This document shows positions 31,817-40,043 of a DNA stretch of 64,000 bases, in pieces. The position numbers and the translations under genes are program-made. The notes beneath the pieces are model-generated. The model was not told the DNA's origin, did no database searches, and saw only the letters and a program-made list of their open reading frames with translations. The stretch comes from a virus, in the IMG/VR virus record IMGVR_UViG_3300046794_000505, positions 1-64,000 of that record; one strand, given 5' to 3'. Within the stretch, counting starts at the first letter, position 1, and every line of letters starts with the position of its first letter.

Positions 31817-32056
31817 CTAATCCTCGGCGTACAAATTATGCAGTAACTGCCCAACTACTCCTGCCAGCTTGTAAAGCTCGTGGTTATTGCTCCAGCACGA
31901 ATGAACACCATCACCTTCCTCCGTGTATGCCACCGCTACAGATCTGAGCTCACCACTTTTAGCTTTGGCCAGCAGCTCTTCAAGCAAATCGATTGAGTTC
32001 TGAACTGGTTCGCATTGATGATCTGGTGCGCCTGGAAATTTTTGTATATTCGTCAT
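31817..32056 (-). CDS. Small hypothetical protein
   Basis: 79 residues, acidic, with SIDLLEELLAKAKSGELRSV, a helix-strand pattern seen in small phage proteins. Overlaps the gene upstream by four bases. Confidence 0.66.
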   Translation of the reverse strand: MTNIQKFPGAPDHQCEPVQNSIDLLEELLAKAKSGELRSVAVAYTEEGDGVHSCWSNNHELYKLAGVVGQLLHNLYAED

Positions 32057-32718
32057 TGTTCACCCTCGCTGCGCAACCGTCGAGCATGCGCGATCAGATG
32101 TTCTCTGATCTGTTTTTTGGTCAGGCCTTGGGGGAGTAAATAGCGCTCGCCAGCCAGAGCCTTTTCCATGCGCTCCATGTCGAAGTTGATGGTTGGCTCG
32201 TGGTGCACCTGATCGGCATCACCCACCATCGCATCACGCCCGCGGGCGCTGATGGCCTGGGATTTCTCGCAGCTGATGTTCATGATGGCGTCCACCATGG
32301 GAGGCGCTGACACGACTCGTTGGTTTTCCTGGCCGAGGGCCATAGCATCCATTTTTGGACACGGAAGTCCTGACATTCCTGGATGGTGACCGCCGCATGC
32401 CAGGCAGCGGTTGCTGATATTGGCGTGCAACTTGAGAGCAGGCGACCTGCTATCGATCAACGCATCAGCTGCACACTCGCAAGCGTCGATATCTGACGAT
32501 TGATCGCGGATTGAGGCCAAGGCTTGGCGCAGGGCTGCGATTTCTGATTTCTGCTCAGCGATGAGCGCTGAGGCCGCACCGGCCAACTCTGCCGCAGAAT
32601 TCCTGGCATCGCGATGACCTAACTTATAGGCCTCCACTTTATTCGCCAACAGGTCATATTCAAGTCCAGCCGGGACTGGAATGCGCATGATCAGGCTTGA
32701 TAGTGATAGAGCGCTCAT
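32053..32718 (-). CDS. Hypothetical protein with coiled coil
   Basis: 221 residues. Helical first half (AGAASALIAEQKSEIAALRQ), a CLACGGHHPG zinc-like motif near residue 110, and a basic C-terminus (KKQIREHLIAHARRLRSEG). Function unknown. Confidence 0.68.
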   Translation of the reverse strand: MSALSLSSLIMRIPVPAGLEYDLLANKVEAYKLGHRDARNSAAELAGAASALIAEQKSEIAALRQALASIRDQSSDIDACECAADALIDSRSPALKLHANISNRCLACGGHHPGMSGLPCPKMDAMALGQENQRVVSAPPMVDAIMNISCEKSQAISARGRDAMVGDADQVHHEPTINFDMERMEKALAGERYLLPQGLTKKQIREHLIAHARRLRSEGEQ

Positions 32719-32861
32719 GACTTCACCTCACCCTTGGCGGGCACGCTATTGGCCATTTTCTGCCGTTTCTCTTCACGCAGCTGCAGATAGATCCAGAGAT
32801 AGGCCAAAGCCATCCCCAGCCATGCGCAAGCCCATCTCCATTTGATCAGCAAGGCGATCAT
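32715..32861 (-). CDS. 48-residue membrane protein
   Basis: One hydrophobic span after the start (WACAWLGMALAYLWIYLQL) followed by a basic tail. Start overlaps the preceding stop; end overlaps the next start (ATGA). Confidence 0.58.
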   Translation of the reverse strand: MIALLIKWRWACAWLGMALAYLWIYLQLREEKRQKMANSVPAKGEVKS

Positions 32862-33337
32862 GACTGCGCCTCCTTGCTGATGGACATATCAATCAGCCAG
32901 TCGATTTCTTCCATGCTTTCGGCTGATGAAAAATCAATCTCATCCTTGGAGTTTCGTAGGAACCGATACCGGCGCGCCTCTGCGGCCAGGACCTCAAGAG
33001 CTCTACTTGCGACTTCGGCCTGTCCGCGGAGTTCTTCGACTTCTGCCTTGAGCTGTTCGGTTTCGCCGAACAACTGGTCGCGCTCGGCGATCAGGGCCAG
33101 GAGTTTGGGAAGTGCATTCACCGCAGCAACGGCCAACCAGGAATCGCGCTTATAGCTGAAGTGTGCCCACGGCTCTTCTTTGGTCCACGGCTTACCGATC
33201 TGGAAGACTTCAATCGGCTCGCAGATGCCACCCATACTTTGCGCAGTCTCGGCCCAATGGCCTGGCTTGTGTTCGGCCTGCTCGATAGCGCGACTCAGCG
33301 CCTCAGCCAGCCTCTTCAGTTCGCTATGGTCGGTCAT
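32858..33337 (-). CDS. Hypothetical coiled-coil protein
   Basis: 159 residues from ATG at 33337, which overlaps the stop of the small membrane gene upstream. SELKRLAEALSRAIEQAEH at the start, a central AAVNALPKLLALIAERDQL and a coiled coil (LKAEVEELRGQAEVASRAL) are typical of a widespread phage accessory family often annotated as ead/Ea22-like. Function unknown. Confidence 0.68.
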   Translation of the reverse strand: MTDHSELKRLAEALSRAIEQAEHKPGHWAETAQSMGGICEPIEVFQIGKPWTKEEPWAHFSYKRDSWLAVAAVNALPKLLALIAERDQLFGETEQLKAEVEELRGQAEVASRALEVLAAEARRYRFLRNSKDEIDFSSAESMEEIDWLIDMSISKEAQS

Positions 33338-33498
33338 TTGCATTGCTCTAGCGCTACTGAAAGGCCATCCATTTTCGATATTACCGCTACGCACAAGATC
33401 GTCATTTTCCTAGAGCTTTCAGCAACAACCCAGATTGACCCAAAGACGAAGACGATCAAAAAAATCGCAAATAGAAAATCTTTAACTGATTTCATCAT
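33334..33498 (-). CDS. 54-residue membrane protein
   Basis: Begins with KSVKDFLFAIFLIVFVFGSI, a hydrophobic span, and continues with a second moderately hydrophobic part. GAGGA upstream of two consecutive ATG codons. Overlaps the next gene by ATGA. Confidence 0.55.
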   Translation of the reverse strand: MMKSVKDFLFAIFLIVFVFGSIWVVAESSRKMTILCVAVISKMDGLSVALEQCK

Positions 33499-33516
33499 TC
33501 AGATCCTCGCTGCTAA

Positions 33517-33765
33517 TCATGACTTCTGCTCCTCTCGCCGCACCAGTTCGATCAGGCCGTCAGGTGTTTCGGTGATACGAATCCCCTGCGGGAGAACTCG
33601 CCGCAGCTCGGCCATGGTCGAGACCTTACTCGGCTCCGTCGCCAGATAGTTCTGCAGTTCGGCGCGCAGGGCGGCCTCGCGGCTCAGCGCCCGCCAGTAA
33701 CGCCAGATCAGTAACGCCTGAGACACCAAGAGTGGAACCACATACACCATCTGATCATTGCTCAT
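33517..33765 (-). CDS. Small membrane-anchored protein
   Basis: 82 residues from ATG at 33765. An N-terminal span (VYVVPLLVSQALLIWRYW) is followed by a cytoplasmic helix and a short beta part (GIRITETPDGLIELV). Overlaps the gene upstream by 11 bases. Confidence 0.6.
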   Translation of the reverse strand: MSNDQMVYVVPLLVSQALLIWRYWRALSREAALRAELQNYLATEPSKVSTMAELRRVLPQGIRITETPDGLIELVRREEQKS

Positions 33766-33991
33766 GCTGTTCCCCATGCTGGCCGACGATATCGCCGAGC
33801 TCAAGTTCGAAAGAGATCTTTTCAAGCGAGGTATCCATCGCTTGGATGATGCTGATCACCGGCATCCCGGCCTCGTTGATTTCTACGCTGCAGTCGTAGC
33901 CATCGCGCTTGAGGGCATCGACCAGGTGGATTGCCATGCGGCGAGTTTCGGCGGAACGGTTTTTCGGCGGCGTGATGGCGGTGACGGTCAT
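33755..33991 (-). CDS. Small hypothetical protein
   Basis: 78 residues, alpha/beta (TRRMAIHLVDALKRDGYDCS). No family recognised. Coupled by overlap with the gene upstream. Confidence 0.64.
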   Translation of the reverse strand: MTVTAITPPKNRSAETRRMAIHLVDALKRDGYDCSVEINEAGMPVISIIQAMDTSLEKISFELELGDIVGQHGEQHEQ

Positions 33992-34350
33992 GATTTCAGC
34001 GCTCGAAGGAAGGCGAAGACCAGGCGATCAGACTCTTTGGGGTCTAGGCCAAGTCCATGCGAGAACTGCTCGTAGTAGGCCTCAAGGATTGCCGAATGTT
34101 TTTCGTTATAAGCACGGACCGTCAGCAGGAACTGATTTTCCAGATGGTAAGTGAAGCTGCCAAGGATCAGGATCCGCTCAATGCCCGGCCCTAAAGCTGG
34201 AGCACCTCCCTGATATGGCGTGTAGTTCGGGTCTCTCGCCACATCGAATTCATACCCGCCGCGCCGATGGAAACAACTCTCGGCATACACACCCACCTCA
34301 ACGATGGCGATCAGCCTGGACCCGTCCGAAGAACTCAGGAGCGCCTTCAT
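33988..34350 (-). CDS. Hypothetical protein
   Basis: 120 residues, beta-rich first half then helical end (ILEAYYEQFSHGLGLDPKES). Overlaps its neighbours by ATGA. Function unknown. Confidence 0.66.
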   Translation of the reverse strand: MKALLSSSDGSRLIAIVEVGVYAESCFHRRGGYEFDVARDPNYTPYQGGAPALGPGIERILILGSFTYHLENQFLLTVRAYNEKHSAILEAYYEQFSHGLGLDPKESDRLVFAFLRALKS

Positions 34351-34571
34351 TCGGCATGCCCTCCGCTGATCAGCTGATTACCAACAGACACCTTCAGCAG
34401 ATCCAAAACGGCCAGCACGTCAGAAACTCGCATCCCGATGCTGGTGACATAGATCTTCGCGGCCAGCACCCCGCGCAGCTCATCCATCCGCTCCGTTCGC
34501 TCGATCTGCTTCAGCTCCGCATCTTCGCGGGACATCTTCGCTTGGGTGAAACTCAGGACTTGGCTCATCAC
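34347..34571 (-). CDS. Small helical protein
   Basis: 74 residues, largely helical with a possible coiled coil (AELKQIERTERMDELRGVLA). Function unknown. Confidence 0.64.
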   Translation of the reverse strand: MMSQVLSFTQAKMSREDAELKQIERTERMDELRGVLAAKIYVTSIGMRVSDVLAVLDLLKVSVGNQLISGGHAE

Positions 34572-35167
34572 AACCTCGCTTCAAAGGTCATACCGATTTC
34601 GGAGTTGAGTTTTTTCAGGCGTTCCATGATACGCATGGCAACTTCGGGTGATTCTTGAGAAATTTCGGCCAGGACCGAATCGTAAAAGCTTTGCATTCGC
34701 CTCAAATCCCATACTTCCTGCATCGCCTTCAGCGCCGTCTCCAGCAATTTCTGCCGTAGCGAAACCGACTGCGTTAGATATTTCGGCAGCTTGATGCGAC
34801 CCGTCTTGGTATCCATTGAGAATTGTCTCAGTGTCTCAGCGTCAGCGTACAAATCCTCAAGCCGCTGCATGAAATCCATGTTGCCTGAAGCGCGCGGCCG
34901 GCCGACATAATCCGGTGACGGTGCAGCCGGCAAATGCTCGCCAATCTCAAGCGCTATCGCGGCTGACTCGGTCAAGCGCTGGGTTTTTTGGTCGACGTGG
35001 CCAACCAATTCCTTGCAGGAGTGGATCCAGCGATACCAGGACGCAATGGGAACTCCGTGATATTTTTCTCGGAGTTTCTTGAGACCTTTCTCATTTCCTT
35101 CGGCTAAAAGCTTGGCAATCTCAGTAAACGCCTGTAGTCGAAGCTGCTCTCTGTTCGTAACGGCCAT
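34568..35167 (-). CDS. Putative DNA-binding protein, terminase-small-like
   Basis: 199 residues. The N-terminal region (EIAKLLAEGNEKGLKKLREK, then HGVPIASWYRWIHSC) has the look of a helix-turn-helix, and the rest is helical (LRQKLLETALKAMQEVWDLR). The pattern is compatible with a small terminase subunit, and none was found beside the large subunit; this is a weak inference. Confidence 0.55.
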   Translation of the reverse strand: MAVTNREQLRLQAFTEIAKLLAEGNEKGLKKLREKYHGVPIASWYRWIHSCKELVGHVDQKTQRLTESAAIALEIGEHLPAAPSPDYVGRPRASGNMDFMQRLEDLYADAETLRQFSMDTKTGRIKLPKYLTQSVSLRQKLLETALKAMQEVWDLRRMQSFYDSVLAEISQESPEVAMRIMERLKKLNSEIGMTFEARL

Positions 35168-35212
35168 TTATCGCATTCCGGCAGTTGAAATTTACATTAC
35201 CAGATACAACTA

Positions 35213-35746
35213 TCACTCATCAAGAGTGTTATGTCCAGTAGCTGCATCGACAAAAGCCTGGATATCTGACCGATAAGCGCCGTACCTATGCACGGTGGCG
35301 ATAAATTCCTCAACGTCGTGCCCACGGAGTGCCCAGCGCGCTTTGCCCGTTTCCTCGTCCTGCATCGGTTCGCCGTCGGCGTTGAACTTGAGCTGCATGT
35401 GACAGGTTTCGTGATAAATGAGAATTTCTTTCATTAACGGCGTGTAGCTCTCCCACAGCTCGTTGTCGAGCGTCACCAGAAAGTCCGGCACCCTCCCGAA
35501 CATCTCCTCGAGCATCCACACGAAGAAGTTCTTCAGCATCCCTTGGACCTTCGGCAGGTGACATTGCCCCTCGACCATCCGTCCACCCATCACCAGCGAA
35601 TCGGTGCGCATCAGGAACTCGACGTCGACCTCCCAGGTCTTCAGGAATTCAAGCTCCTCACACGAGTTGATCAACCGCTTGAAAATCGCGGCTGGCTGGT
35701 CATCGCCAGGCTCTGGACGCTTGTACATGCCAATGGACTCGCTCAA
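35213..35746 (-). CDS. Putative phage metallopeptidase
   Basis: 177 residues. LMKEILIYHETCHMQLKF holds an HExxH-type zinc motif (HETCH) and the later RGHDVEEFIATVHRYG could supply the third ligand, matching the phage metallopeptidase family. Acts probably in the cytoplasm on unknown substrates. Overlaps the gene upstream by four bases. Confidence 0.78.
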   Translation of the reverse strand: MSESIGMYKRPEPGDDQPAAIFKRLINSCEELEFLKTWEVDVEFLMRTDSLVMGGRMVEGQCHLPKVQGMLKNFFVWMLEEMFGRVPDFLVTLDNELWESYTPLMKEILIYHETCHMQLKFNADGEPMQDEETGKARWALRGHDVEEFIATVHRYGAYRSDIQAFVDAATGHNTLDE

Positions 35747-35994
35747 TTTTGTTCCACCACGATGGTTCCGGGGAAGCTGGCGTCACGTTTGGAATTCACC
35801 ACACAGCGAAGCCTGGCATCCCTTCCTGACTTCATCGTCGCTCCGCAGGCGCACAGATACCGATAACCGTCCTGCGCGTCTCCTGCGCTCTCTGGCGAGC
35901 TTTGACCGCAGTTAGAGCACTCGTACCGTTTCCCGTCGAACAGGATCCGTCCCAAGCAGTTTCGGCAGCAGTGGTCAGTCAGCTGGTAGGTCAT
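35743..35994 (-). CDS. Double zinc-ribbon protein
   Basis: 83 residues with CCRNC, CSNC, CAC and RC sites arranged as two zinc knuckles. Coupled to the metallopeptidase gene. Confidence 0.68.
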   Translation of the reverse strand: MTYQLTDHCCRNCLGRILFDGKRYECSNCGQSSPESAGDAQDGYRYLCACGATMKSGRDARLRCVVNSKRDASFPGTIVVEQN

Positions 35995-35995
35995 G

Positions 35996-36556
35996 TCAGA
36001 ACAGGCTCAGTTGGATGGCTGAAGGGCGAACACGGCCACGAAACCCGACGATGGCTCGGTCCTTGGATCGTTTGGCAGCGGCCAGGATGACTTCGAGCAT
36101 CCCGGTGGCGATGAATTGCTGGAGTTTGGCGCGGCGTTTGCCGTCTCGAACGAGGGCCTGCATGGGGTACACGACGGCGCAGTGGATGGGCTTGGTGCCT
36201 TTGGCGTTTCGGCCCTTGAGGACTTCGTATTCCCGATTTTTGCAGCTGATGCAAACGCTGGCACCGATCAGCCGTCGCCCCGTATTCCCGCATCGGACGC
36301 ACTCGGTCGATTCCTGAAACTTGGTCCTTGGCACGAAGTCATCGATCCCGGCGTGCATGGCACCGGTGGGGCAGTTGCGGCAGTAGTGGCGGGTATCCCG
36401 TTCCTCGTCCTGCCGAGCGTACCGGGCGACGGTGAACTGACTGGCACAGGCGGTCGCAGAGAGGGTGGCATTGCCCGGCATTCGTGGACAGACGAAGTAC
36501 TTCCCTGGTGCCCCGGGGATTTCGATGTACTCGATCGGCTCGCTGGTCTGGGTCAT
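35996..36556 (-). CDS. Zinc-finger protein
   Basis: 186 residues. CRNCPTG, CVRCGNTGRRL and CISCKNREYEV give at least two zinc sites; the C-terminal part is basic and helical (AKLQQFIATGMLEVILAAAK). First gene of a long minus-strand run, transcribed away from the AT-rich region. Possibly nucleic-acid binding. Confidence 0.7.
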   Translation of the reverse strand: MTQTSEPIEYIEIPGAPGKYFVCPRMPGNATLSATACASQFTVARYARQDEERDTRHYCRNCPTGAMHAGIDDFVPRTKFQESTECVRCGNTGRRLIGASVCISCKNREYEVLKGRNAKGTKPIHCAVVYPMQALVRDGKRRAKLQQFIATGMLEVILAAAKRSKDRAIVGFRGRVRPSAIQLSLF

Positions 36557-36599
36557 GAGGTCTTGTCGTGATTGGATCCGCTGGCGTCGAGTGTAAAGG

Positions 36600-37114
36600 T
36601 TTTGAGCCTAAAAACTAGGGGTTTGCGGGTTAAGGCGTCAAAAATTGGTCCTTGAACGTCAAAAAAAACCGTTATCGCCTCGTTATGCCAAAGTGTTAGC
36701 TATGAAACCCAATGGAATCAGGGCTTTATATAATAATAATAACATTTTTAACTTTATAATAATAATATAGACCATATAGGATTATTCCTCATATGGTGTA
36801 GTGTAGTGTAGGTATACCCATACACACACTACACTACAGTGTATTTTTATATAAAGGGGTCTATCTATCCTTACGCCTGCAATGCGTCTATATCGTTATG
36901 TTCCTATGTAAATCAACAACTTACCAGAAAACATGGGAAAATCACCAAATTCCAAAGCGACCTAAACCCCAATAAATGCTGAGCCTGGAACCCTTCAAGA
37001 TACACACAGTGCTTCCATTGGCTGAGATTTATAGATTTTTAATTATCTGGTTTACTGAGTTTATTTTTTGTGATTTGATGAATGATGCCATCAAAACCGA
37101 AAAAAGGACCAACC
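36600..37114. other. AT-rich non-coding region, candidate replication origin
   Basis: About 500 bp without a credible gene, between divergently transcribed genes. It holds AATAATAATA runs (36730-36770), much lower GC than the rest of the window, and a 13-bp stem. These are features of phage origins and of divergent promoters. Proof would need replication data. Confidence 0.5.
36797..36838. repeat. Inverted repeat in the AT-rich region
   Basis: TGTAGTGTAGTGT (36797-36809) pairs with ACACTACACTACA (36826-36838), enclosing the palindrome GGTATACC (811-818 of that stretch). Built from repeated TGTAG units, so it could bind an initiator protein. Confidence 0.75.
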
Positions 37115-37933
37115 ATGAGACCTACAGCTTCATCCCTCGCCGAAGCTCCATTTGCAATTCTGAACTGCCCTTTCGACCCCGTTGCCGGAAAGCATTTCAT
37201 GGATCACGTCCCTAAAGGGGACATCCCAGTCCTCGAAATTCAGACAATGCCCCCCATGCGGAGGATGCCAATCAATGGTGATTCGCGCATCGCCGACCGA
37301 ATTCGGAAGACATTTATTGCCGAAGCGGAGAGTTTTGGAGGCGATATTTACCTCCAGACCATGGGGAATATTGAATTCAACGCGCAGCTGATGGTCTATA
37401 AATTACCCCTCGGATCCTACTTCCCAAGGGTCCGCGAATGGCTCTATAACGCCTTTGATTCGATGGATCCGGACAAGGTGTATTTCATTCAATTCACCTC
37501 CTATGACGCCATCCAGCTGGCGTTCAAGTTCGTCACGGACTGGGAGGAAGAACGCGGCGCGATCATGCGCCTGGGAGCCACCTATGAAGGCCGGATCTTG
37601 ACCCTGCGGGCCTTTAAGCCACGAGTAAAAATGAATCAGTACGAAGCTGAGCGCATGATCAAGCTCGAAAGGAAATCAGCGAAAATCGGTGCCGAGAAAG
37701 CCAAGGCGGCCAAGAAGCTGGAGAAGGCGCTGGCTGGCCCCACCGTAAAATCTGGCAAGCCCTACCACACGCTGCAGGCTGGCGAATCAATCACTCTCTA
37801 CCCTGATACCGGGGCCTTCAGTACGATTTTGAACCTGCGGAATGTGGTCTACCGATACGGGACCATGACCTCCAAAAAATTCTCCATCTCCAGGAATGAA
37901 GATGGTTCAGCCACCATAAAGAGGACGCTTTAA
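37115..37933 (+). CDS. Hypothetical protein beside the AT-rich region
   Basis: 272 residues from ATG at 37115, with AAAGGA upstream. Residues 80-180 form an alpha/beta region (GDIYLQTMGNIEFNAQLMVY), a Lys-rich helix follows, and the last 60 residues (PYHTLQAGESITLYPDTGAF ...) are related to the end of the next protein. Likely DNA-binding given the basic helix. Function unknown. Confidence 0.72.
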   Translation: MRPTASSLAEAPFAILNCPFDPVAGKHFMDHVPKGDIPVLEIQTMPPMRRMPINGDSRIADRIRKTFIAEAESFGGDIYLQTMGNIEFNAQLMVYKLPLGSYFPRVREWLYNAFDSMDPDKVYFIQFTSYDAIQLAFKFVTDWEEERGAIMRLGATYEGRILTLRAFKPRVKMNQYEAERMIKLERKSAKIGAEKAKAAKKLEKALAGPTVKSGKPYHTLQAGESITLYPDTGAFSTILNLRNVVYRYGTMTSKKFSISRNEDGSATIKRTL

Positions 37934-38317
37934 ATGCCCATTGGAATTGAGGCCGAAAACATCATAGCCACCATGAACATTGGCGAAACGATGACTCTAG
38001 CTATTCCTGATTGGATTCGCCCACTCGGATTTCGCGATGAGGCTATAGCCTACGCATTAAGCCTAGGGAAGAATTTTTCAGCCATAGTGGATAGCTTGGA
38101 CCGCACAATGACGGTAACCCGGCTTACCGACATCGGGCGCCTGAGGAAGCCAAGCTATCACGCATTGAAAGTTGGGGAGCATGCCTATTCTTACCCCGCC
38201 GATTATGGAAGCTTCGCTTCCTTCTCCGAAATCGTCAGCCGCTACGCCAAGCACATGGGTTGGGTCTTGGAGGTATCAACCACCAAAACAGGCGCCAAAG
38301 TCACTCGTATCTCGTAA
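37934..38317 (+). CDS. Hypothetical protein, paralogue of preceding C-terminus
   Basis: 127 residues. Both halves resemble a beta module that starts with xYHALxxGExxxxYP; the same module ends the preceding protein. The gene begins immediately after the previous stop. Function unknown. Confidence 0.7.
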   Translation: MPIGIEAENIIATMNIGETMTLAIPDWIRPLGFRDEAIAYALSLGKNFSAIVDSLDRTMTVTRLTDIGRLRKPSYHALKVGEHAYSYPADYGSFASFSEIVSRYAKHMGWVLEVSTTKTGAKVTRIS

Positions 38318-38348
38318 TGGGAAATGCGTGGCCGACCCAAAATAAAAA

Positions 38349-38371
38349 AACCGCCTGGGCGAGAGGCGGTT
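38349..38371 (-). terminator. Rho-independent terminator
   Basis: AACCGCCT/AGGCGGTT stem with a 7-base loop, followed on the minus strand by seven T. Ends the minus-strand transcript coming from 38421. Confidence 0.85.
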
Positions 38372-38420
38372 AAGGTACAGCGGGTCCTGGCGTTCCTGCC
38401 AGCGTGGTCACACCGTAGCG

Positions 38421-38750
38421 TCACGAGGTGGCCACGTCCGGCCCGGGGGTCTGGGGGAGCATCTGAACCCAGTGCTTTTTATTCGTTTCGTCCCGCTCCC
38501 ATCGCCAACCTGCGCCGTGCAGCATTTTCATTTCTGCTTTGATCAGCTCGTGGAACTCTTCGTGGTACCCCTCACGCATCGCGCGCAGCCGGAACACTTT
38601 CTCATTCTTTAGGATGTCCCGCGCGGCCCGCCACACCTTGTCGGCGACCAGACGCCAGGCGGCGCGCTTGCACTCAGGCGGGAAGTCCTTCACTGGCAGA
38701 CGCCCCGCCCAGCACTCATCGGCGACCTTTACCGGATCAGCGACGATCAT
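38421..38750 (-). CDS. Hypothetical protein
   Basis: 109 residues, helical and basic, with CKRAAWRLVADKVWRAARDI. Last gene before the terminator. Function unknown. Confidence 0.66.
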   Translation of the reverse strand: MIVADPVKVADECWAGRLPVKDFPPECKRAAWRLVADKVWRAARDILKNEKVFRLRAMREGYHEEFHELIKAEMKMLHGAGWRWERDETNKKHWVQMLPQTPGPDVATS

Positions 38751-39120
38751 TGATCACCTCCTTGAGCAGTCGCTGCAGCGTTCTCAGCCTGGCGCGAGCG
38801 ACTTCATCACCAACCTCCTTGATCGCGGCACCCATCAGCGCTTCTGCCTTGGCCAATTGCTTAACGGCCTTTTCATAGGCAGTTTTCGGCCGATAACCAG
38901 TCAGCGGATTGCGCTCAGCCAGGAGGTTCCAGTAATTGTCTTTGCAGTTGTCGCTGCCGCTATTCGAGCAAAACACCGTGTTGTAGCGATTCTTGATGAG
39001 TTTGCTCTGGCAGACAGGGCAGCACACTTCAGCGCCGATCGAAGCCGCCTTGACGACCTCATAGCATGCCCTGGCATCTGCCGCGCTGCGCGGCTCCGTC
39101 TGCATGACATTCGAATCCAT
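38737..39120 (-). CDS. Zinc-finger protein
   Basis: 127 residues from ATG at 39120 with GGAGG upstream. CCPVCQSKL ... FCSNSGSDNCKDNYWNL forms a zinc ribbon like that of topoisomerase/NUDIX-type fingers; the C-terminal half is helical. Function unknown. Confidence 0.68.
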   Translation of the reverse strand: MDSNVMQTEPRSAADARACYEVVKAASIGAEVCCPVCQSKLIKNRYNTVFCSNSGSDNCKDNYWNLLAERNPLTGYRPKTAYEKAVKQLAKAEALMGAAIKEVGDEVARARLRTLQRLLKEVINDRR

Positions 39121-39131
39121 GATTGCCTCCA

Positions 39132-40043
39132 TCACTGATTGACGACTGTTGGATTGCGCTCTTCGGTCAGGAATCGCGTGACCAGCGGCCCGACCGTTTT
39201 GGCCTGGGTGACCAGAAATAGATGCCCGTCATTGATGACATGCAGGTCAGCGTTAGGCATGCGCTGGGCCATCCTGCGCATGTTGACCAGCGGAATCAGC
39301 GGGTCATCGTTGCCGGCCAGCACCAGGGTGGGCTGCCTGATCTTGTGCACCCAGTGAATGCTGGTCCACATATACACCGCCATCATCTGGTAGTAATAGC
39401 CGCGGCCGCCGGAGGATTGCATTTTCTCGGCGTAGGCCGCAGCCAAGGCCTTATCGCTCCGGAACACCCCACCATAGATGTACGGGGCGATCTTTGCGCC
39501 GTATGCCGGGCTCGTATAGCGCAGCGGGCTGGACATCAACCACAGGACCTTGAGTGACGGCGGCACCATAAACACACCACAGGATGTCGCCGCGAGGATG
39601 AGCTTTTTGCAGCGCAGTGGATGATCAAAGGCGAACTGCTGGGCAAGGAAACCGCCCCACGACACGCCGATCACATTGACCTGGCCGTAATCCAGATAGT
39701 CCAGCATCTGGGCCACCAGCCGTGCCAGTCCCGAAAACCCATATGGCAGCACTGGCGTTGAGGAGCCCCCCACGCCAGGTACGTCGAAGGCGATCACCTC
39801 CTGTTCACGGTCCAGGGCTTCCATGAACGGGATGACCAATTCCAGACTCGCACCGATACCGTTGAACACCAGCAGCGGGGTCAGGTGCGAACTGCCAGGG
39901 CGAACCAGCGTGCGGATCGACTGCCCATCGATTTCGATGGTACGGATGACCAAGGCTTTAGTCGGAGCACCCCGTCGATTCGTCTTGCGGCGCTCAGGGA
40001 CACCAAGTTTTCCTTCGTCGAACGACTCGTTTAGATTGCTCAT
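39132..40043 (-). CDS. phaZ: PhaZ-like medium-chain polyhydroxyalkanoate depolymerase
   Basis: 303-residue alpha/beta hydrolase. From residue 33 it follows the intracellular PhaZ of Pseudomonas putida closely: QSIRTLVRPG, LTPLLVFNGIGASLELV, EVIAFDVPGVGGSSTP, MLDYLDYGQVNVIGVSWGG with nucleophile Ser128, QPTLVLAGNDDPLIPL with the catalytic Asp (246 or 247) and INDGHLFLVT with His274. PhaZ hydrolyses stored medium-chain PHA granules into 3-hydroxyalkanoic acids, so this is a candidate auxiliary metabolic gene that would release host carbon during infection. It carries about 30 extra basic residues at the N-terminus. Coupled by ATGA to a regulator-like gene upstream. Confidence 0.9.
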   Translation of the reverse strand: MSNLNESFDEGKLGVPERRKTNRRGAPTKALVIRTIEIDGQSIRTLVRPGSSHLTPLLVFNGIGASLELVIPFMEALDREQEVIAFDVPGVGGSSTPVLPYGFSGLARLVAQMLDYLDYGQVNVIGVSWGGFLAQQFAFDHPLRCKKLILAATSCGVFMVPPSLKVLWLMSSPLRYTSPAYGAKIAPYIYGGVFRSDKALAAAYAEKMQSSGGRGYYYQMMAVYMWTSIHWVHKIRQPTLVLAGNDDPLIPLVNMRRMAQRMPNADLHVINDGHLFLVTQAKTVGPLVTRFLTEERNPTVVNQ

